The notes under the pieces are model-generated. The model saw only the letters and a list, made by a program, of their open reading frames with translations. It did no database searches and was not told the DNA's origin. From Phycisphaerae bacterium (GTDB lineage: Bacteria > Planctomycetota > Phycisphaerae > Sedimentisphaerales > Anaerobacaceae): 52,368 nucleotides of DNA. Every line of letters starts with the position of its first letter. The first letter of the stretch is position 1. Both the position numbers and the translations under genes were made by a program. Location: the NCBI GenBank assembly GCA_030601745.1, contig JAUWBI010000013.1, positions 1 through 52,368 of the forward strand, in the 5' to 3' direction. Positions 18,201 through 26,866 of this stretch are shown piece after piece.

Positions 18201-21200
18201 GACTCGGGAACCGTTGATATTGGCTATCATTATGACGACCCATTGCCGGTCGTTCAGTTCTACCTGTATGCCTATGCAATTAATGGTTCCATCAGCCCTC
18301 AGAGCGGCCTTTATACTCAATACACTCAAGTACCCTTAAAAGCAGCTCCCAACCCCGGCTATCAGTTAAAATCCTGGAGCGGAACCGATGACGACACCTC
18401 CAGGGAACTGAATAACATCGTAACAATGGATTCGTATAAATACGTTGTCGTTGAATTCCAAGCTATTATGGTTGAATTGCGTGCTCGGGTGGTCGGCGGT
18501 AATGGAACTGTCACGCCACGCGGCGGCAGATATCGACGGGGCACGGTGGTCACGCTGACCGCTACTCCGGCTAATCCTTCATTTCGCGCTATATGGACCG
18601 GCACGGACGATGACACCTTAACATTGTTTACCAATACAGTAACTATGATTGAGCCGTTCATTGTAGACCCTCAAGGCAGAGAGTTTAAGGAAGTCGAAGT
18701 CAGGTTTTATGCGCCGCGAACTCTCAACGTTCCCGGTGACTACACAAATCTCCAGCATGCTATCGATGATGCGATGGATGGGGATATAATCGTAATCGCT
18801 CCAGCGGACCAGCCATATCTGACTGTTGATGGTTTTTACATTTACGGCAGAGCTATTACCATAACCAGTGCCAACCCTGACGACCCCTGCTGTATTGCTT
18901 CGACAGTTATCGAAATGCAATCACCAGGCCCTGACGGCACTGTCGGACCCGCTTTCTACTTTTATTATGTAGGTCGTGATACAGTTCTGAACGGTCTTAC
19001 CATCAGGGGATTTAATATGTATGGTGGTAATGGACGAGGTGGCGACTCTGGCGCTGACCCTCCCTATTGGGATGGTGTGCCGGGTGGGAGCGTCTATGGT
19101 GCTGCAATACGTTGCTGGTCTGATGCATCTCCGACTATTAAGAACTGCATAATCACCGATTGCAGTGCCAGGGGCGGTAACGGCGGCAATGGTGCTGGCG
19201 GTAACGATGACCATCCGGACGGTGGGCATGGCGGCTGGCCCGGCAGAGGCTATGGCGGCGGAATGGGCTGCCTGGACGACAGCAACCCGCTCGTTATAAA
19301 TTGCACTTTTGACAACTGCCGGGCTTACGGGGGCAACGGCGGCAACGGCGGCAATGGTAATGGTGACCCCTGGGGGCCTGGCGGACGAGGCGGTGGTTGG
19401 TATTATTCCTATCCGCCGTACACGCCCTACGAATGGGCTCATTTCGACTTTTACACTGCATACAGTGGCCACGGCGGCGCAGTATATTGCGACCAGAGCA
19501 GTTCTGCAACATTTATAGATTGCACTTTTACTAATAATCGTACCGAAGGTGGTACCTGCGGGATTAGTGGCATAACTCCACCAGGGTATAGAGCCGAGCC
19601 GACCATACACTGGAAGATTGACAACTTCGGCGGTGCCGTATACCTCGGCGGTTATCCATACTATTACTATTACTACTACCCTTTCTACCCCTACGACTAC
19701 AACGAACCTATGAATGAGTCGAAATTTATGAACTGCACGTTTGCTAATAATACAGCCGACCCTACCACTACGCCGGATAGTGAGGACCAGTTTGTCAGTT
19801 ATGGCGGTGCGGTGGCCTTCGAAGCGAATTCGGTACCAAGCTTCGATAACTGCGCATTCAACGACAACATGGCCTCCATCGGTGGCGCAATGTACTGGGA
19901 ATGGGCAGAACCGTTGATTGACGACTGCAACTTCGTGGCAAATACAGGATTACACGGAGGTGGTGTATATTTCGTCGGCGGCTCGAGCAAAATTTATCGG
20001 AGCAACTTCCGCGAAAATCACGCTACCGTGGTGGTTGCTGAAGGTGGCGGAATATATTGCTTTGATGCCAATGCGATGATTGTTGACTGCAATATAAGCA
20101 ATAATGACGCAAGCGGCTCCGGAGGCGGGATCTATTTCGGCGGCAGCGAGAAGCTGTTGGTCAAGAACTGCCTGATAACCGAAAACTCCGCCGGCAGGGA
20201 CGGCGGAGGTATTTCGGCCAATTGGAACTCGGAGTCCAACATTATCAACTGTACGATTGTGGGCAATACAGTTACAGGAGTTGGATTTGATACCGGCTAC
20301 GGCGGCGGCGTGTGCTGTTCCTACGAAAATTATGCGCTTATCACTAACAGTATAATCTGGGGCAATTACGCTATTAACGGCGGGGATCTCGCCATCACCA
20401 CCGGCTTTGAGCAGGACCCAAGGCCTGCTTATGTGAAAGTCGCCTACAGCGACATTGAGGGCGGTGAGCCGGAAGTCTTCGTCGATATCGGCTGTACCCT
20501 GGAATGGGATATTGACCCCGGCGACCCCAATTACCCCACCAACATCGATGCAGACCCGCTGTTTACAGATGGTTACCATCTCAGTCAAATTGAGGCCGGA
20601 GATGTAATCGACAGCCCATGTGTGGATGTGGGAAGTGACTCGGCCATAGCTTTAGGACTGTACGGGTATACTACGCGAACGGATGACGTGCCTGATAGAG
20701 GCATTGTGGATATGGGTTATCACTACGGAATGCCAATAAGAATGGTCTCGTGCGACTTTGATTTTGATGGGGACGTGGACCTGGCGGACCTTGGGATACT
20801 TTCGTCCTATTGGCTGGAAGACCGTTGTGACTTGCTGGGTTGGTGCGAAGGAGCTGATTTGGATTCAGACAGGGATGTTGATTTTCGCGATTATGCGATT
20901 TATGCCCAGGCTTATGCGCCGCCAGTTGACTTAACGCCGCCGACGCCGAATCCGAGTGAATGGGAGACACTGCCCTACGAATACTACAATCCGGATGATG
21001 GGAAGTACTACAACAGGATGGTAGCTGTGACGGCCAGTGACCTCAACGGTGTGGAATATTATTTCGACTGCTGGGAAGACGCCTATGACAGCGGATGGCA
21101 GGATAGCCCGATATACAATGTGCATGTTACCGTACCAATTCAGCAGTACTCCTACAGAGTTAAGACGCGTGACAAGTCGCCTAACCAAAACGAGACCGAC

Positions 21201-21230
21201 TATTCCGTATGGAGATACCCACCATTATAA
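15234..21230 (+). CDS. Giant secreted subtilase with two beta-helix regions and dockerin-like tail
   Basis: A 1,998-residue exported protein. Signal peptide 1-~22; a fervidolysin-like propeptide ~25-110 (QGELIVRF); S8 subtilisin domain ~130-475 with D164 (AVLDSGIDYNHPDL), H228 (HYHGTVAAGIIG), N322 (VAGAGND) and S420 (SISGTSAAAPYVAG), a complete triad plus oxyanion Asn. Then comes a parallel beta-helix (~520-900) of NITNCTI/GGGIYC rungs, two InlB-B-like repeats (~1015-1160, GNGTVTPRGGRYRRGTVVTL), a second beta-helix (~1165-1830) with a Gly/Asn-rich loop and a Tyr-rich patch (YYYYYYYPFYPYDY), a dockerin-like Asp module (~1838-1895, CDFDFDGDVDLADLGIL) and a final Ig-like domain. It is probably a surface or secreted protease with a carbohydrate-binding solenoid. 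Monocistronic. Confidence 0.9.
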   Translation: MKRQILISAIILLCLQAGLAGATDLPYKQGELIVRFANPGAEATIGPLSSRARRNMLSNLIIAGATVDKEYEHIIPGLALVKLPKGTTVLEAVIKFNQSANILYAEPNYKIRAFQTFPNDPRFEEQWALDNTGQTDGLPDADIDAPEAWDIHTGDPNVIVAVLDSGIDYNHPDLAANMWINPGEVNQPGVVEPNDFNDVDDDDNGYVDDIYGYDFVDNDSNPMDEHYHGTVAAGIIGAVGNNDEGIAGVCWTVRLMALRILDTNGEGSVGDAIEAIEYAILMGADVINASWGTYDYMYSQSLYDVIADAGDAGILFVAGAGNDGYYGAAYPAAYGGYYGLDNVISVMATDHNDNRAYWSFGSASNYGYNVDLGAPGMFILSTFPTNETAAMAARGYSTDYDVLDGNDVPVAQGRSISGTSAAAPYVAGAAALMWSVNPDFTHTQIKQLILRSVDKTLPGLCVSEGRLNLANAMNMVKPGRVRNVVDYLSLSMTTDAIYDTIQEAINNASDGDLLIADANHWYFEVIDFNGLEITLRSGDVNNPPGVISPATTYISGLFDAYNDIVTFQSGEDANTALLGFTIIDGYDGIYCYNDSDPNISNCIITGNSGDGIYCYYDSDPNISNCMITGNSGGGIYCYYNSDPNISSCTITANTTWGEGGGIYCGYGSDPNITNCTITANTASGGGGGIYCTSGSDPNITNCAITGNSAGNGAGGGIYCVDSSPEISDCNISGNTAEWAGGGIYLENASPTITNCQITDSNSHWDGGGIYCGSGSDANITNSTISSNFAYYDGGGIYCADSSPLIKNCLIIDNTVDSWDGGGIFCSDGSPTITNCTIAGNSANNYDGLGGALYSLGPSRPVITNCIFSNNEDIAIYESDLNSDANVAYCLFYNNPDGDYYDFYIGAPYDFNSVVDPNGNFNQDPMFVRGRLGNYYLSQFEAGQILDSNGRVVDPNVNPEDATSPAVDAGSADANSLGMHLYSTRTDNVADSGTVDIGYHYDDPLPVVQFYLYAYAINGSISPQSGLYTQYTQVPLKAAPNPGYQLKSWSGTDDDTSRELNNIVTMDSYKYVVVEFQAIMVELRARVVGGNGTVTPRGGRYRRGTVVTLTATPANPSFRAIWTGTDDDTLTLFTNTVTMIEPFIVDPQGREFKEVEVRFYAPRTLNVPGDYTNLQHAIDDAMDGDIIVIAPADQPYLTVDGFYIYGRAITITSANPDDPCCIASTVIEMQSPGPDGTVGPAFYFYYVGRDTVLNGLTIRGFNMYGGNGRGGDSGADPPYWDGVPGGSVYGAAIRCWSDASPTIKNCIITDCSARGGNGGNGAGGNDDHPDGGHGGWPGRGYGGGMGCLDDSNPLVINCTFDNCRAYGGNGGNGGNGNGDPWGPGGRGGGWYYSYPPYTPYEWAHFDFYTAYSGHGGAVYCDQSSSATFIDCTFTNNRTEGGTCGISGITPPGYRAEPTIHWKIDNFGGAVYLGGYPYYYYYYYPFYPYDYNEPMNESKFMNCTFANNTADPTTTPDSEDQFVSYGGAVAFEANSVPSFDNCAFNDNMASIGGAMYWEWAEPLIDDCNFVANTGLHGGGVYFVGGSSKIYRSNFRENHATVVVAEGGGIYCFDANAMIVDCNISNNDASGSGGGIYFGGSEKLLVKNCLITENSAGRDGGGISANWNSESNIINCTIVGNTVTGVGFDTGYGGGVCCSYENYALITNSIIWGNYAINGGDLAITTGFEQDPRPAYVKVAYSDIEGGEPEVFVDIGCTLEWDIDPGDPNYPTNIDADPLFTDGYHLSQIEAGDVIDSPCVDVGSDSAIALGLYGYTTRTDDVPDRGIVDMGYHYGMPIRMVSCDFDFDGDVDLADLGILSSYWLEDRCDLLGWCEGADLDSDRDVDFRDYAIYAQAYAPPVDLTPPTPNPSEWETLPYEYYNPDDGKYYNRMVAVTASDLNGVEYYFDCWEDAYDSGWQDSPIYNVHVTVPIQQYSYRVKTRDKSPNQNETDYSVWRYPPL

Positions 21231-21258
21231 TCCGTACATTTACATGTGCGGTAAAATT

Positions 21259-21546
21259 CCGCATACGTAAGTATGCGGCCCGCCAAATTGCTGGTCGACT
21301 AAGTCGACATTCCGCCACAGGCGGACCTGTGGCTCGCCGAGGCGGAACGACTCTTGCCTGCACCTGTGGCAGAGCCAAAATGGGAACCCTGCAGATGATC
21401 AACCAGCTCCTGCTATGCGTAGCGCTTCGCAGAGCATAGCCAGATGTCCGTCGATGCGGTTCGTCATACTGCTCGACAGTATGCCGGAGATGGTGCACTT
21501 CCGCTTACAGCAGGCAGGTCGCTTTTCCCCACACTTATGTGTGGGG
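21259..21546. repeat. Cluster of perfect hairpins between subtilase and GH116 genes
   Basis: The 330-bp spacer holds no gene but has at least four perfect inverted repeats: CCGCATAC-GTAA-GTATGCGG (21259-21278), GTCGACT-A-AGTCGAC (21294-21308), GCCACAGG-CGGA-CCTGTGGC (21314-21333, nested in TCCGCC/GGCGGA arms) and CCCCACAC-TTAT-GTGTGGGG (21527-21546). The last ends only a few bases before the ribosome-binding site of the next gene (AGGAGG). None is followed by a T-tract. Confidence 0.8.
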
Positions 21547-21560
21547 TTTAGGAGGACATT

Positions 21561-24227
21561 ATGAGAAAGTTATTGTTAATCTCAATAATGACGCTAATTG
21601 CAGGATGCTCGATACTCGATTCGGGAATCGAAATTCGAGAATCGAGAATCGAGTTCGATCATGAAGACTGGCCCATTCTAAAACGCTATGACCACAGCCA
21701 CCTTGGCCGCATTGCCCTTCCTTTGGGCGGCATCGGCACCGGAACTGTTTCTCTCGGTGGGCGCGGCGACTTGCGCGACTGGGAGATTATGAACCGCGCC
21801 GCCAAGGGGTTTGTGCCGATGAGGGGGCGGACAGGTCCTTTCTTTGCGCTTTATACCAGAACAGCCGACGGGCAGATGGTAAATCGGGCGATTGAGGGGC
21901 CGATTGAGCCGTCGGATTACGAAGGCAGCCACGGCAGCACGGTGCCCAACCACGGCCTGCCGCGGTTCCACAGGTGCTCTTTCGCCGCCGCCTACCCGCT
22001 CGGACAGGTAATACTTTCCGACCCTGACGTGCCGCTCGATGTCCGCATCAAGGCGTTCAACCCGCTCATCCCCGGCGACGCCGAGGTCAGCGGCATACCC
22101 GTTGCTGTCCTGCGGTACGTGCTTGTCAATAAGACCGGCAAGCCGGTAACCGCCTCGGTCTGCGGCAGTATGCCCAACTTCATCGGCATAGACGGTTCGG
22201 GTAAGAGGAAGGATTGGAAAGGCGACCTCGTAGCCGTCGGTGGCAGAGCTAATCGTAACCAGTTCCGCAAAGGCCAAAATGTTCAGGGTATCTTTATGGA
22301 TTCTAAAGGCGTGGCTCCGAGGGCCGAGCAGTGGGGCACGATAGCGCTGACCACCGCTGCCGAAGCTGATGTTACCTACCGCACGGCCTGGGCCAGGGAA
22401 GGCTGGGGCAGCTCGGCACTGGATTTCTGGGACGACTTCAGCGACGATGGCAAACTCCAGGAGCGCAAAGCCACCGGAGAGGATACGCCGATGGCATCGC
22501 TTGCCGTTGAGCTAACGCTGCCGCCGCGCGCAACAAAAGAGGTAACGTTCCTGATTACCTGGCACTTCCCCAACCGCTATACCTGGACGCCGAAAAACCG
22601 AGATGAAGACCGAATCGGCAACTATTACACCACGCAATATCCTGACGCCTGGGGCGTGGCCGAGAAAGTGGCGCCCCAGCTTGCAAAGCTCGAAGAAGCG
22701 ACAGTCGGCTTTGTGCGGACTTTCTGCGAAAGTACGCTGCCTGATGTAGTGAAGGAGGCGGCTCTTTTCAATATCAGCACGCTGCGCACCCAGACCTGCT
22801 TCCGCACAGCGGACGGACGATTCTATGGCTGGGAAGGCTGCAGCAACAGGAGGGGCTGCTGCCACGGCTCGTGCACCCACGTATGGAACTACGAGCAGGC
22901 TACGGCCTTTCTCTTCGGCAAGCTGGCCAGGTCAATGCGCGAAGTCGAGTTCGCCCACGCTACCGACGATAAGGGGCTGATGAGCTTTCGTGTCAATCTG
23001 CCGCTTGAGCGTGCGCAGGAGTTCGGTAAAGCCGCCGCCGACGGGCAGATGGGATGTATTATGAAGATGTACCGCGACTGGCAGCTCTCCGGCGATGATG
23101 AGATGCTAAAGGCCCTCTGGCCGAATGTGAAAAGGGCGGTGGAGTTCTGCTGGATTAAGGGCGGCTGGGACGCCGACCGCGACGGCGTGATGGAAGGATG
23201 TCAGCACAACACGATGGACGTGGAGTACTATGGCCCCAATCCACAGATGGGCGTCTGGTATCTCGGGGCGCTGCGGGCCGCCGAGGAAATGGCACGTTAC
23301 CTCGGCGAGGACGATTTTGCCGCCACCTGTCGGAATCTTTTCGAGCGGGGCAAAAGCTGGATAGACGGGAATCTTTTCAACGGCGAGTATTACGAGCACC
23401 ATATCCGGCCGCCGAAGGACGCCTCGCAGATAGCGCCGAGTCTGCGTGTGGGGATGGGCGCAAAGGACCTGACCAGCCCCGATTACCAGCTCGGCTCCGG
23501 CTGTCTTGTTGACCAGCTTGTCGGCCAGTATATGGCCCACGTCTGCGACCTCGGCTACCTGCTCGAGCCGGCTAATGTTCGCAAGACCCTGAGCAGCATT
23601 ATGAAATACAACCAAAGGTCCGGCCTGTACGGCCATTTCAACTGTATGCGCAGCTTCGCTTTGGGCGATGAGTCTGCGCTGTTGATGGCCAGCTATCCGA
23701 GTGACCGGCCGGAGAAACCCTTCCCGTACTTCACCGAGGTTATGACGGGCTTCGAGTACGCCGCTGCCGTCGGTATGCTCTACGAGGGGCAGCTTGACAA
23801 CGGCCTTCAGTGCATCCGGAATATCCGCGACCGCTACGATGGGCGCAAGCGCAGCCCCTTCGATGAGGCCGAATGCGGCCACCACTACGCCCGCGCAATG
23901 GCCAGTTGGGCGGCCGTGCCGGCGCTGACCGGCTTTAGTTATTCCGGCGTCGAGAAATCAATGACCTTTGCTGCTCAGGACGGCTCGTTCTTCTGGTCGA
24001 ATGGTTATGCGTGGGGCAATTGTTCTCTCAAGCGCCGAAACAAAAGTGTTCGAGTTGAATTATCGGTTTTGCATGGCGAATTGGCCTTGTCGAAATTTAT
24101 TCTGCGTAGGTTTGGCTGCAATCAATTTGACCGGCCCCTGCAAATCAAGGCCGGAGAAAAAGCTAAATTTCACGTTAGCCCCGTTAGAAATCTTCGCTTT
24201 TCATCCTATAGTCTTAGCCCATTGTGA
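21561..24227 (+). CDS. GH116-family glycoside hydrolase lipoprotein (glucosylceramidase-like)
   Basis: An 888-residue lipoprotein. A signal peptide ends in the lipobox LIAGC (Cys16). The N-terminal beta-sandwich domain (~40-375) begins HLGRIALPLGGIGTGTVSLGGRGDL, the glycine-rich start typical of GH116, and the (alpha/alpha)6 barrel (~390-865) carries CTHVWNYEQATAFLF and EGCQHNTMDVEYYG. D553 in HNTMD lies where GH116 enzymes have the acid/base Asp; E425 in GWEGC is a candidate nucleophile (by motif only). Known members are beta-glucosidases and beta-xylosidases. The linker just after the lipobox (residues ~15-35) is encoded by eight 7-bp repeats. The stop codon lies inside a segment bounded by CCCCGTTAGAAAT arms. 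A strong AGGAGG precedes the start. Confidence 0.87.
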   Translation: MRKLLLISIMTLIAGCSILDSGIEIRESRIEFDHEDWPILKRYDHSHLGRIALPLGGIGTGTVSLGGRGDLRDWEIMNRAAKGFVPMRGRTGPFFALYTRTADGQMVNRAIEGPIEPSDYEGSHGSTVPNHGLPRFHRCSFAAAYPLGQVILSDPDVPLDVRIKAFNPLIPGDAEVSGIPVAVLRYVLVNKTGKPVTASVCGSMPNFIGIDGSGKRKDWKGDLVAVGGRANRNQFRKGQNVQGIFMDSKGVAPRAEQWGTIALTTAAEADVTYRTAWAREGWGSSALDFWDDFSDDGKLQERKATGEDTPMASLAVELTLPPRATKEVTFLITWHFPNRYTWTPKNRDEDRIGNYYTTQYPDAWGVAEKVAPQLAKLEEATVGFVRTFCESTLPDVVKEAALFNISTLRTQTCFRTADGRFYGWEGCSNRRGCCHGSCTHVWNYEQATAFLFGKLARSMREVEFAHATDDKGLMSFRVNLPLERAQEFGKAAADGQMGCIMKMYRDWQLSGDDEMLKALWPNVKRAVEFCWIKGGWDADRDGVMEGCQHNTMDVEYYGPNPQMGVWYLGALRAAEEMARYLGEDDFAATCRNLFERGKSWIDGNLFNGEYYEHHIRPPKDASQIAPSLRVGMGAKDLTSPDYQLGSGCLVDQLVGQYMAHVCDLGYLLEPANVRKTLSSIMKYNQRSGLYGHFNCMRSFALGDESALLMASYPSDRPEKPFPYFTEVMTGFEYAAAVGMLYEGQLDNGLQCIRNIRDRYDGRKRSPFDEAECGHHYARAMASWAAVPALTGFSYSGVEKSMTFAAQDGSFFWSNGYAWGNCSLKRRNKSVRVELSVLHGELALSKFILRRFGCNQFDRPLQIKAGEKAKFHVSPVRNLRFSSYSLSPL
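21605..21660. repeat. Heptamer array inside the GH116 lipoprotein gene
   Basis: Eight consecutive 7-mers (ATGCTCG, ATACTCG, ATTCGGG, AATCGAA, ATTCGAG, AATCGAG, AATCGAG, TTCGATC). They encode the residues just after the lipobox Cys, a position that tolerates any sequence. It resembles the intergenic array at 9590. Confidence 0.85.
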
Positions 24228-24240
24228 ATTTCTAACGGGG
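24179..24240. repeat. 62-bp element with 13-bp inverted arms
   Basis: CCCCGTTAGAAAT (24179-24191) and its exact complement ATTTCTAACGGGG (24228-24240) bound the last codons and stop of the GH116 gene. The same arms recur at 51668-51765 and, degenerate, at 28387-28422. Confidence 0.85.
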
Positions 24241-24298
24241 TTAGCCGTTAGTCTTACGGGACTCTGTGTTCTCTGTGGCTTTTTTCTTTTCCTATCCA

Positions 24299-25123
24299 CT
24301 ATACGCTATATAAGGTTGCTATTATCATGATTCCGTTAAAAAGTGAGTGGATAAAGATAGGCCGAAGCAAAGAGCCGCTCTTTTCATACGCATAACCCAA
24401 ACACATTGAAAGCGCAAATAAGGCCGGCCAATGCGTCAACGGATGCAGCAATGCAAAAAGGGCTGAAATTAAAATAATTGCCGTCCATGCGTTTTTCACT
24501 GCCCCGCGCAGCATTGATTGAAACAGTCCGCGAAAGAGCATCTCTTCAAATACGGGCACTATCACAACGGCAAGAACAATAATCAATATTCTAAGCGGCA
24601 GTTGCGGATGTGCTGTTATTAGTTTGAGCTCTTCGTGCTGCTGCATCTGAAAATCCTGCTCCCACATAAGTTTGCCGAGCGATGTCGTTAGTATAATCAT
24701 CGCCATCACAATCGGCCAGACAGCGAACAGATTCACCGCGCCGGCGAAAAAATCTTTGACGATTGTTTTTGCGTTCAGGCCGAATCCCTTTAATCGCCGC
24801 GCAAAACTAACTCTGGCAAAAAAAATAATTACCGCCATTGTTACTATTGCGCCAATACAGAGAACAAGGTTGTCAACAAAAGCGCTTTGCCAGCCCGGCA
24901 AATCAGGCAGGGCTTTTCTTGTGATTAATATTGCAAGCGAAGCAGCCCCAAACCACATAGAAAATGGGATAAAGGGCAGATAAAAAGGCATATTATTTCG
25001 GCGAGGCACCGAATCGGCCAGGGCCTTTCTGCCCAGAGACGTTTTAAGCAGCCAGCCGCCGAATAATATCACCCCCCCCAGCAAGATTACATCTGTTACG
25101 GTTATGAAGCCGGCGAATTCCAT
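24299..25123 (-). CDS. CPBP family intramembrane metalloprotease
   Basis: A 274-residue membrane protein with about seven hydrophobic helices. The C-terminal CPBP (Abi/CAAX protease) domain shows VPVFEEMLFRGLFQ, the EExxxR metal/catalytic motif, then ALFALLHPLTHW with a conserved His and the final motif PIFIHSLFNGI with the last His. These Glu/His residues form the glutamyl intramembrane protease site known in Rce1-like proteins. Transcribed divergently from murA; the 76-bp gap is filled by period-7 repeats. In bacteria such proteins act in membrane protein processing or bacteriocin tolerance. No substrate is suggested by the neighbours. Confidence 0.88.
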   Translation of the reverse strand: MEFAGFITVTDVILLGGVILFGGWLLKTSLGRKALADSVPRRNNMPFYLPFIPFSMWFGAASLAILITRKALPDLPGWQSAFVDNLVLCIGAIVTMAVIIFFARVSFARRLKGFGLNAKTIVKDFFAGAVNLFAVWPIVMAMIILTTSLGKLMWEQDFQMQQHEELKLITAHPQLPLRILIIVLAVVIVPVFEEMLFRGLFQSMLRGAVKNAWTAIILISALFALLHPLTHWPALFALSMCLGYAYEKSGSLLRPIFIHSLFNGIMIIATLYSV

Positions 25124-25124
25124 T

Positions 25125-25187
25125 GACTATTTACTATTGAATATTTACTATTTTTCAATTGTCAATTGTCTGTTGTCGATTGTCAAT
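25125..25187. repeat. Heptamer array between CPBP protease and murA
   Basis: Nine 7-mers in register: GACTATT, TACTATT, GAATATT, TACTATT, TTTCAAT, TGTCAAT, TGTCTGT, TGTCGAT, TGTCAAT. It fills nearly the whole divergent intergenic region, where promoters for both genes would have to lie. Confidence 0.85.
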
Positions 25188-25199
25188 GGAAAATAGATT

Positions 25200-26468
25200 A
25201 TGGACATATTTCGCATTGAAGGACCCGTTCGGCTTTCCGGCTCCGTTACAGTAAACGGCTCAAAAAATGCCTCTCTGCCGATAATGGCCGCTGCTATTTT
25301 AGCCGGCGGCAAATCGGTTCTTAAAGCTGTGCCTCATCTTTCCGATATTTCCGTCTTTCGCAAATTGCTTGGCCAGTTGGGCTGCAAGGTAACCAAAAAC
25401 CGCAAAGGCGACTTGTGCATAGATTCGACGGTAATTGATAATCCGGTGGGCGATTATGAAATTGTCCGCAAAATGCGGGCCAGTATTTGCATACTCGGCC
25501 CGCTGCTTGCCCGCTGCGGCAGGGCGGAAGTTTCGATGCCCGGCGGATGTGCAATTGGCGACAGGCCGATTAACATTCACCTTAGGGGCCTCCGGGAGCT
25601 TGGCGCACAAATCCATCTTAAAAGCGGCTATATCATCGCCGAAGCACCGAATGGCTTGACCGGCAAAGATATTTTTATGGGTGGGCCGTTTGGCTCGACC
25701 GTGCTCGGAACCGCAAATGTGCTAATGGCTGCAACGCTGGCAAAAGGCCGGACTGTTATCGAATCGGCTGCCTGTGAGCCGGAAATAGCCGACTTGGCAA
25801 ACTGTCTTAATAAAATGGGCGCAAAGATAAGCGGCATCGGCTCGCCCCGGCTGATTATTGAAGGAGTCAGACAGTTGCGGCCGGCAGAATTCGAGGTAAT
25901 TCCGGATAGAATCGAGGCCGGAACCTTTATGGTCGCCGCCGCTATAACGGCAGGCGAGCTGCGGCTGCAAAACTGTCGGCTCGATGATATGATGGCCGTC
26001 GTTGACAGGTTAAGAAACGTCGGCGTAACGGTCGATGCCGACGGCGACGGCTGTGTCGTTGCCCGCAGCGGTTCCATAAGGCCGGCTGATATTACCACCC
26101 AGCCATATCCGGGCTTCCCAACCGATTTGCAGGCCCAGTTTATGGCACTTTTTTCGCTTGCCGAGGGCAATAGCGTCATAATCGAAAAGATATTTCCCGA
26201 CAGATTTATGCACGTTGCCGAATTAAATCGAATGGCGGCGAATTTGCGCAAGGAAGGGCCGACCGTCATAGTAGCAGGAGTGAAGAAGCTAATAGCCGCT
26301 CCGGTGATGGCTTCAGACCTGCGGGCATCGGCGGCATTGGTCCTGGCTGGATTGGCTGCTGACGGAACTACAGTGGTCAACAGGGTTTATCACATCGACC
26401 GGGGCTATGAAAGAATCGAAGAAAGACTCAATCCGGCCGGTGCAAAAATCACCCGAGAAAGCATTTAA
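25200..26468 (+). CDS. murA: UDP-N-acetylglucosamine 1-carboxyvinyltransferase
   Basis: A 422-residue cytosolic enzyme that transfers enolpyruvate from PEP to UDP-GlcNAc, the first committed step of peptidoglycan synthesis and the target of fosfomycin. Visible landmarks: VTVNGSKNASLPIMAA (Lys22/Asn23 of the substrate site), MPGGCAIGDRPINIHLRGL with the fosfomycin-sensitive Cys117, and PYPGFPTDLQAQFMAL with the catalytic Asp. Full family length. It supports the presence of peptidoglycan in this planctomycete, in line with current knowledge of the phylum. No mur cluster is nearby. The chosen ATG has a weak ribosome site because the upstream region is repeat DNA. Confidence 0.96.
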   Translation: MDIFRIEGPVRLSGSVTVNGSKNASLPIMAAAILAGGKSVLKAVPHLSDISVFRKLLGQLGCKVTKNRKGDLCIDSTVIDNPVGDYEIVRKMRASICILGPLLARCGRAEVSMPGGCAIGDRPINIHLRGLRELGAQIHLKSGYIIAEAPNGLTGKDIFMGGPFGSTVLGTANVLMAATLAKGRTVIESAACEPEIADLANCLNKMGAKISGIGSPRLIIEGVRQLRPAEFEVIPDRIEAGTFMVAAAITAGELRLQNCRLDDMMAVVDRLRNVGVTVDADGDGCVVARSGSIRPADITTQPYPGFPTDLQAQFMALFSLAEGNSVIIEKIFPDRFMHVAELNRMAANLRKEGPTVIVAGVKKLIAAPVMASDLRASAALVLAGLAADGTTVVNRVYHIDRGYERIEERLNPAGAKITRESI

Positions 26469-26609
26469 CCCGGATTTCACAGATTTATTTAGATGCGGAT
26501 ACTCGCCTGCGCGGGCACAAGTATACACTGTTTTTGACTGAGGAACGGCTAATTTGATCTGGCGGGTAAGAATGGAGGGTAAAAAAAATTGTAAAATTTG
26601 GAAAAAAAC

Positions 26610-26639
26610 TTGCAAAATCAATTGCTTTTGTGTTAGAAT
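26610..26639 (+). promoter_or_regulatory. Possible sigma70-like promoter
   Basis: TTGCAA, an 18-bp spacer, then TAGAAT, about 400 bp upstream of the secreted-protein gene at 27045. It would give a long leader. Motif inspection only. Confidence 0.35.
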
Positions 26640-26825
26640 TGTACTTAGTAAAGGTAGGTTCAAGAAATTATCATAATATTTTTGTTTGTCATCATAATTC
26701 GTGTCTCTTTCATACCGAACCTGCCTTGGAAAGTTATAGGTTTGCTTTAACAGGCGCAAAACAGACTCAATTTGCATAAATCGGGCATAGGTGTGGTGCC
26801 TGTGCCATCATAACATATTTATCGT

Positions 26826-26843
26826 TCCCTGCTTGCGCAGGGA
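26826..26843. repeat. Hairpin TCCCTGC-TTGC-GCAGGGA
   Basis: A 7-bp stem with a 4-nt loop in the 575-bp spacer between murA and the secreted-protein gene. Apart from this, the possible promoter and the 48-codon frame, I see nothing in 26469-27044. Confidence 0.5.
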
Positions 26844-26866
26844 CAAGTTTGGAAAGGAGCGGTAAA

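Noticed and set aside
18921-19610. 229-residue antisense frame within the subtilase gene
   Set aside because: It lies opposite the beta-helix coding region and has a composition mirroring it; a shadow frame. The same holds for 25628-26380 opposite murA and 23106-23885 opposite GH116.
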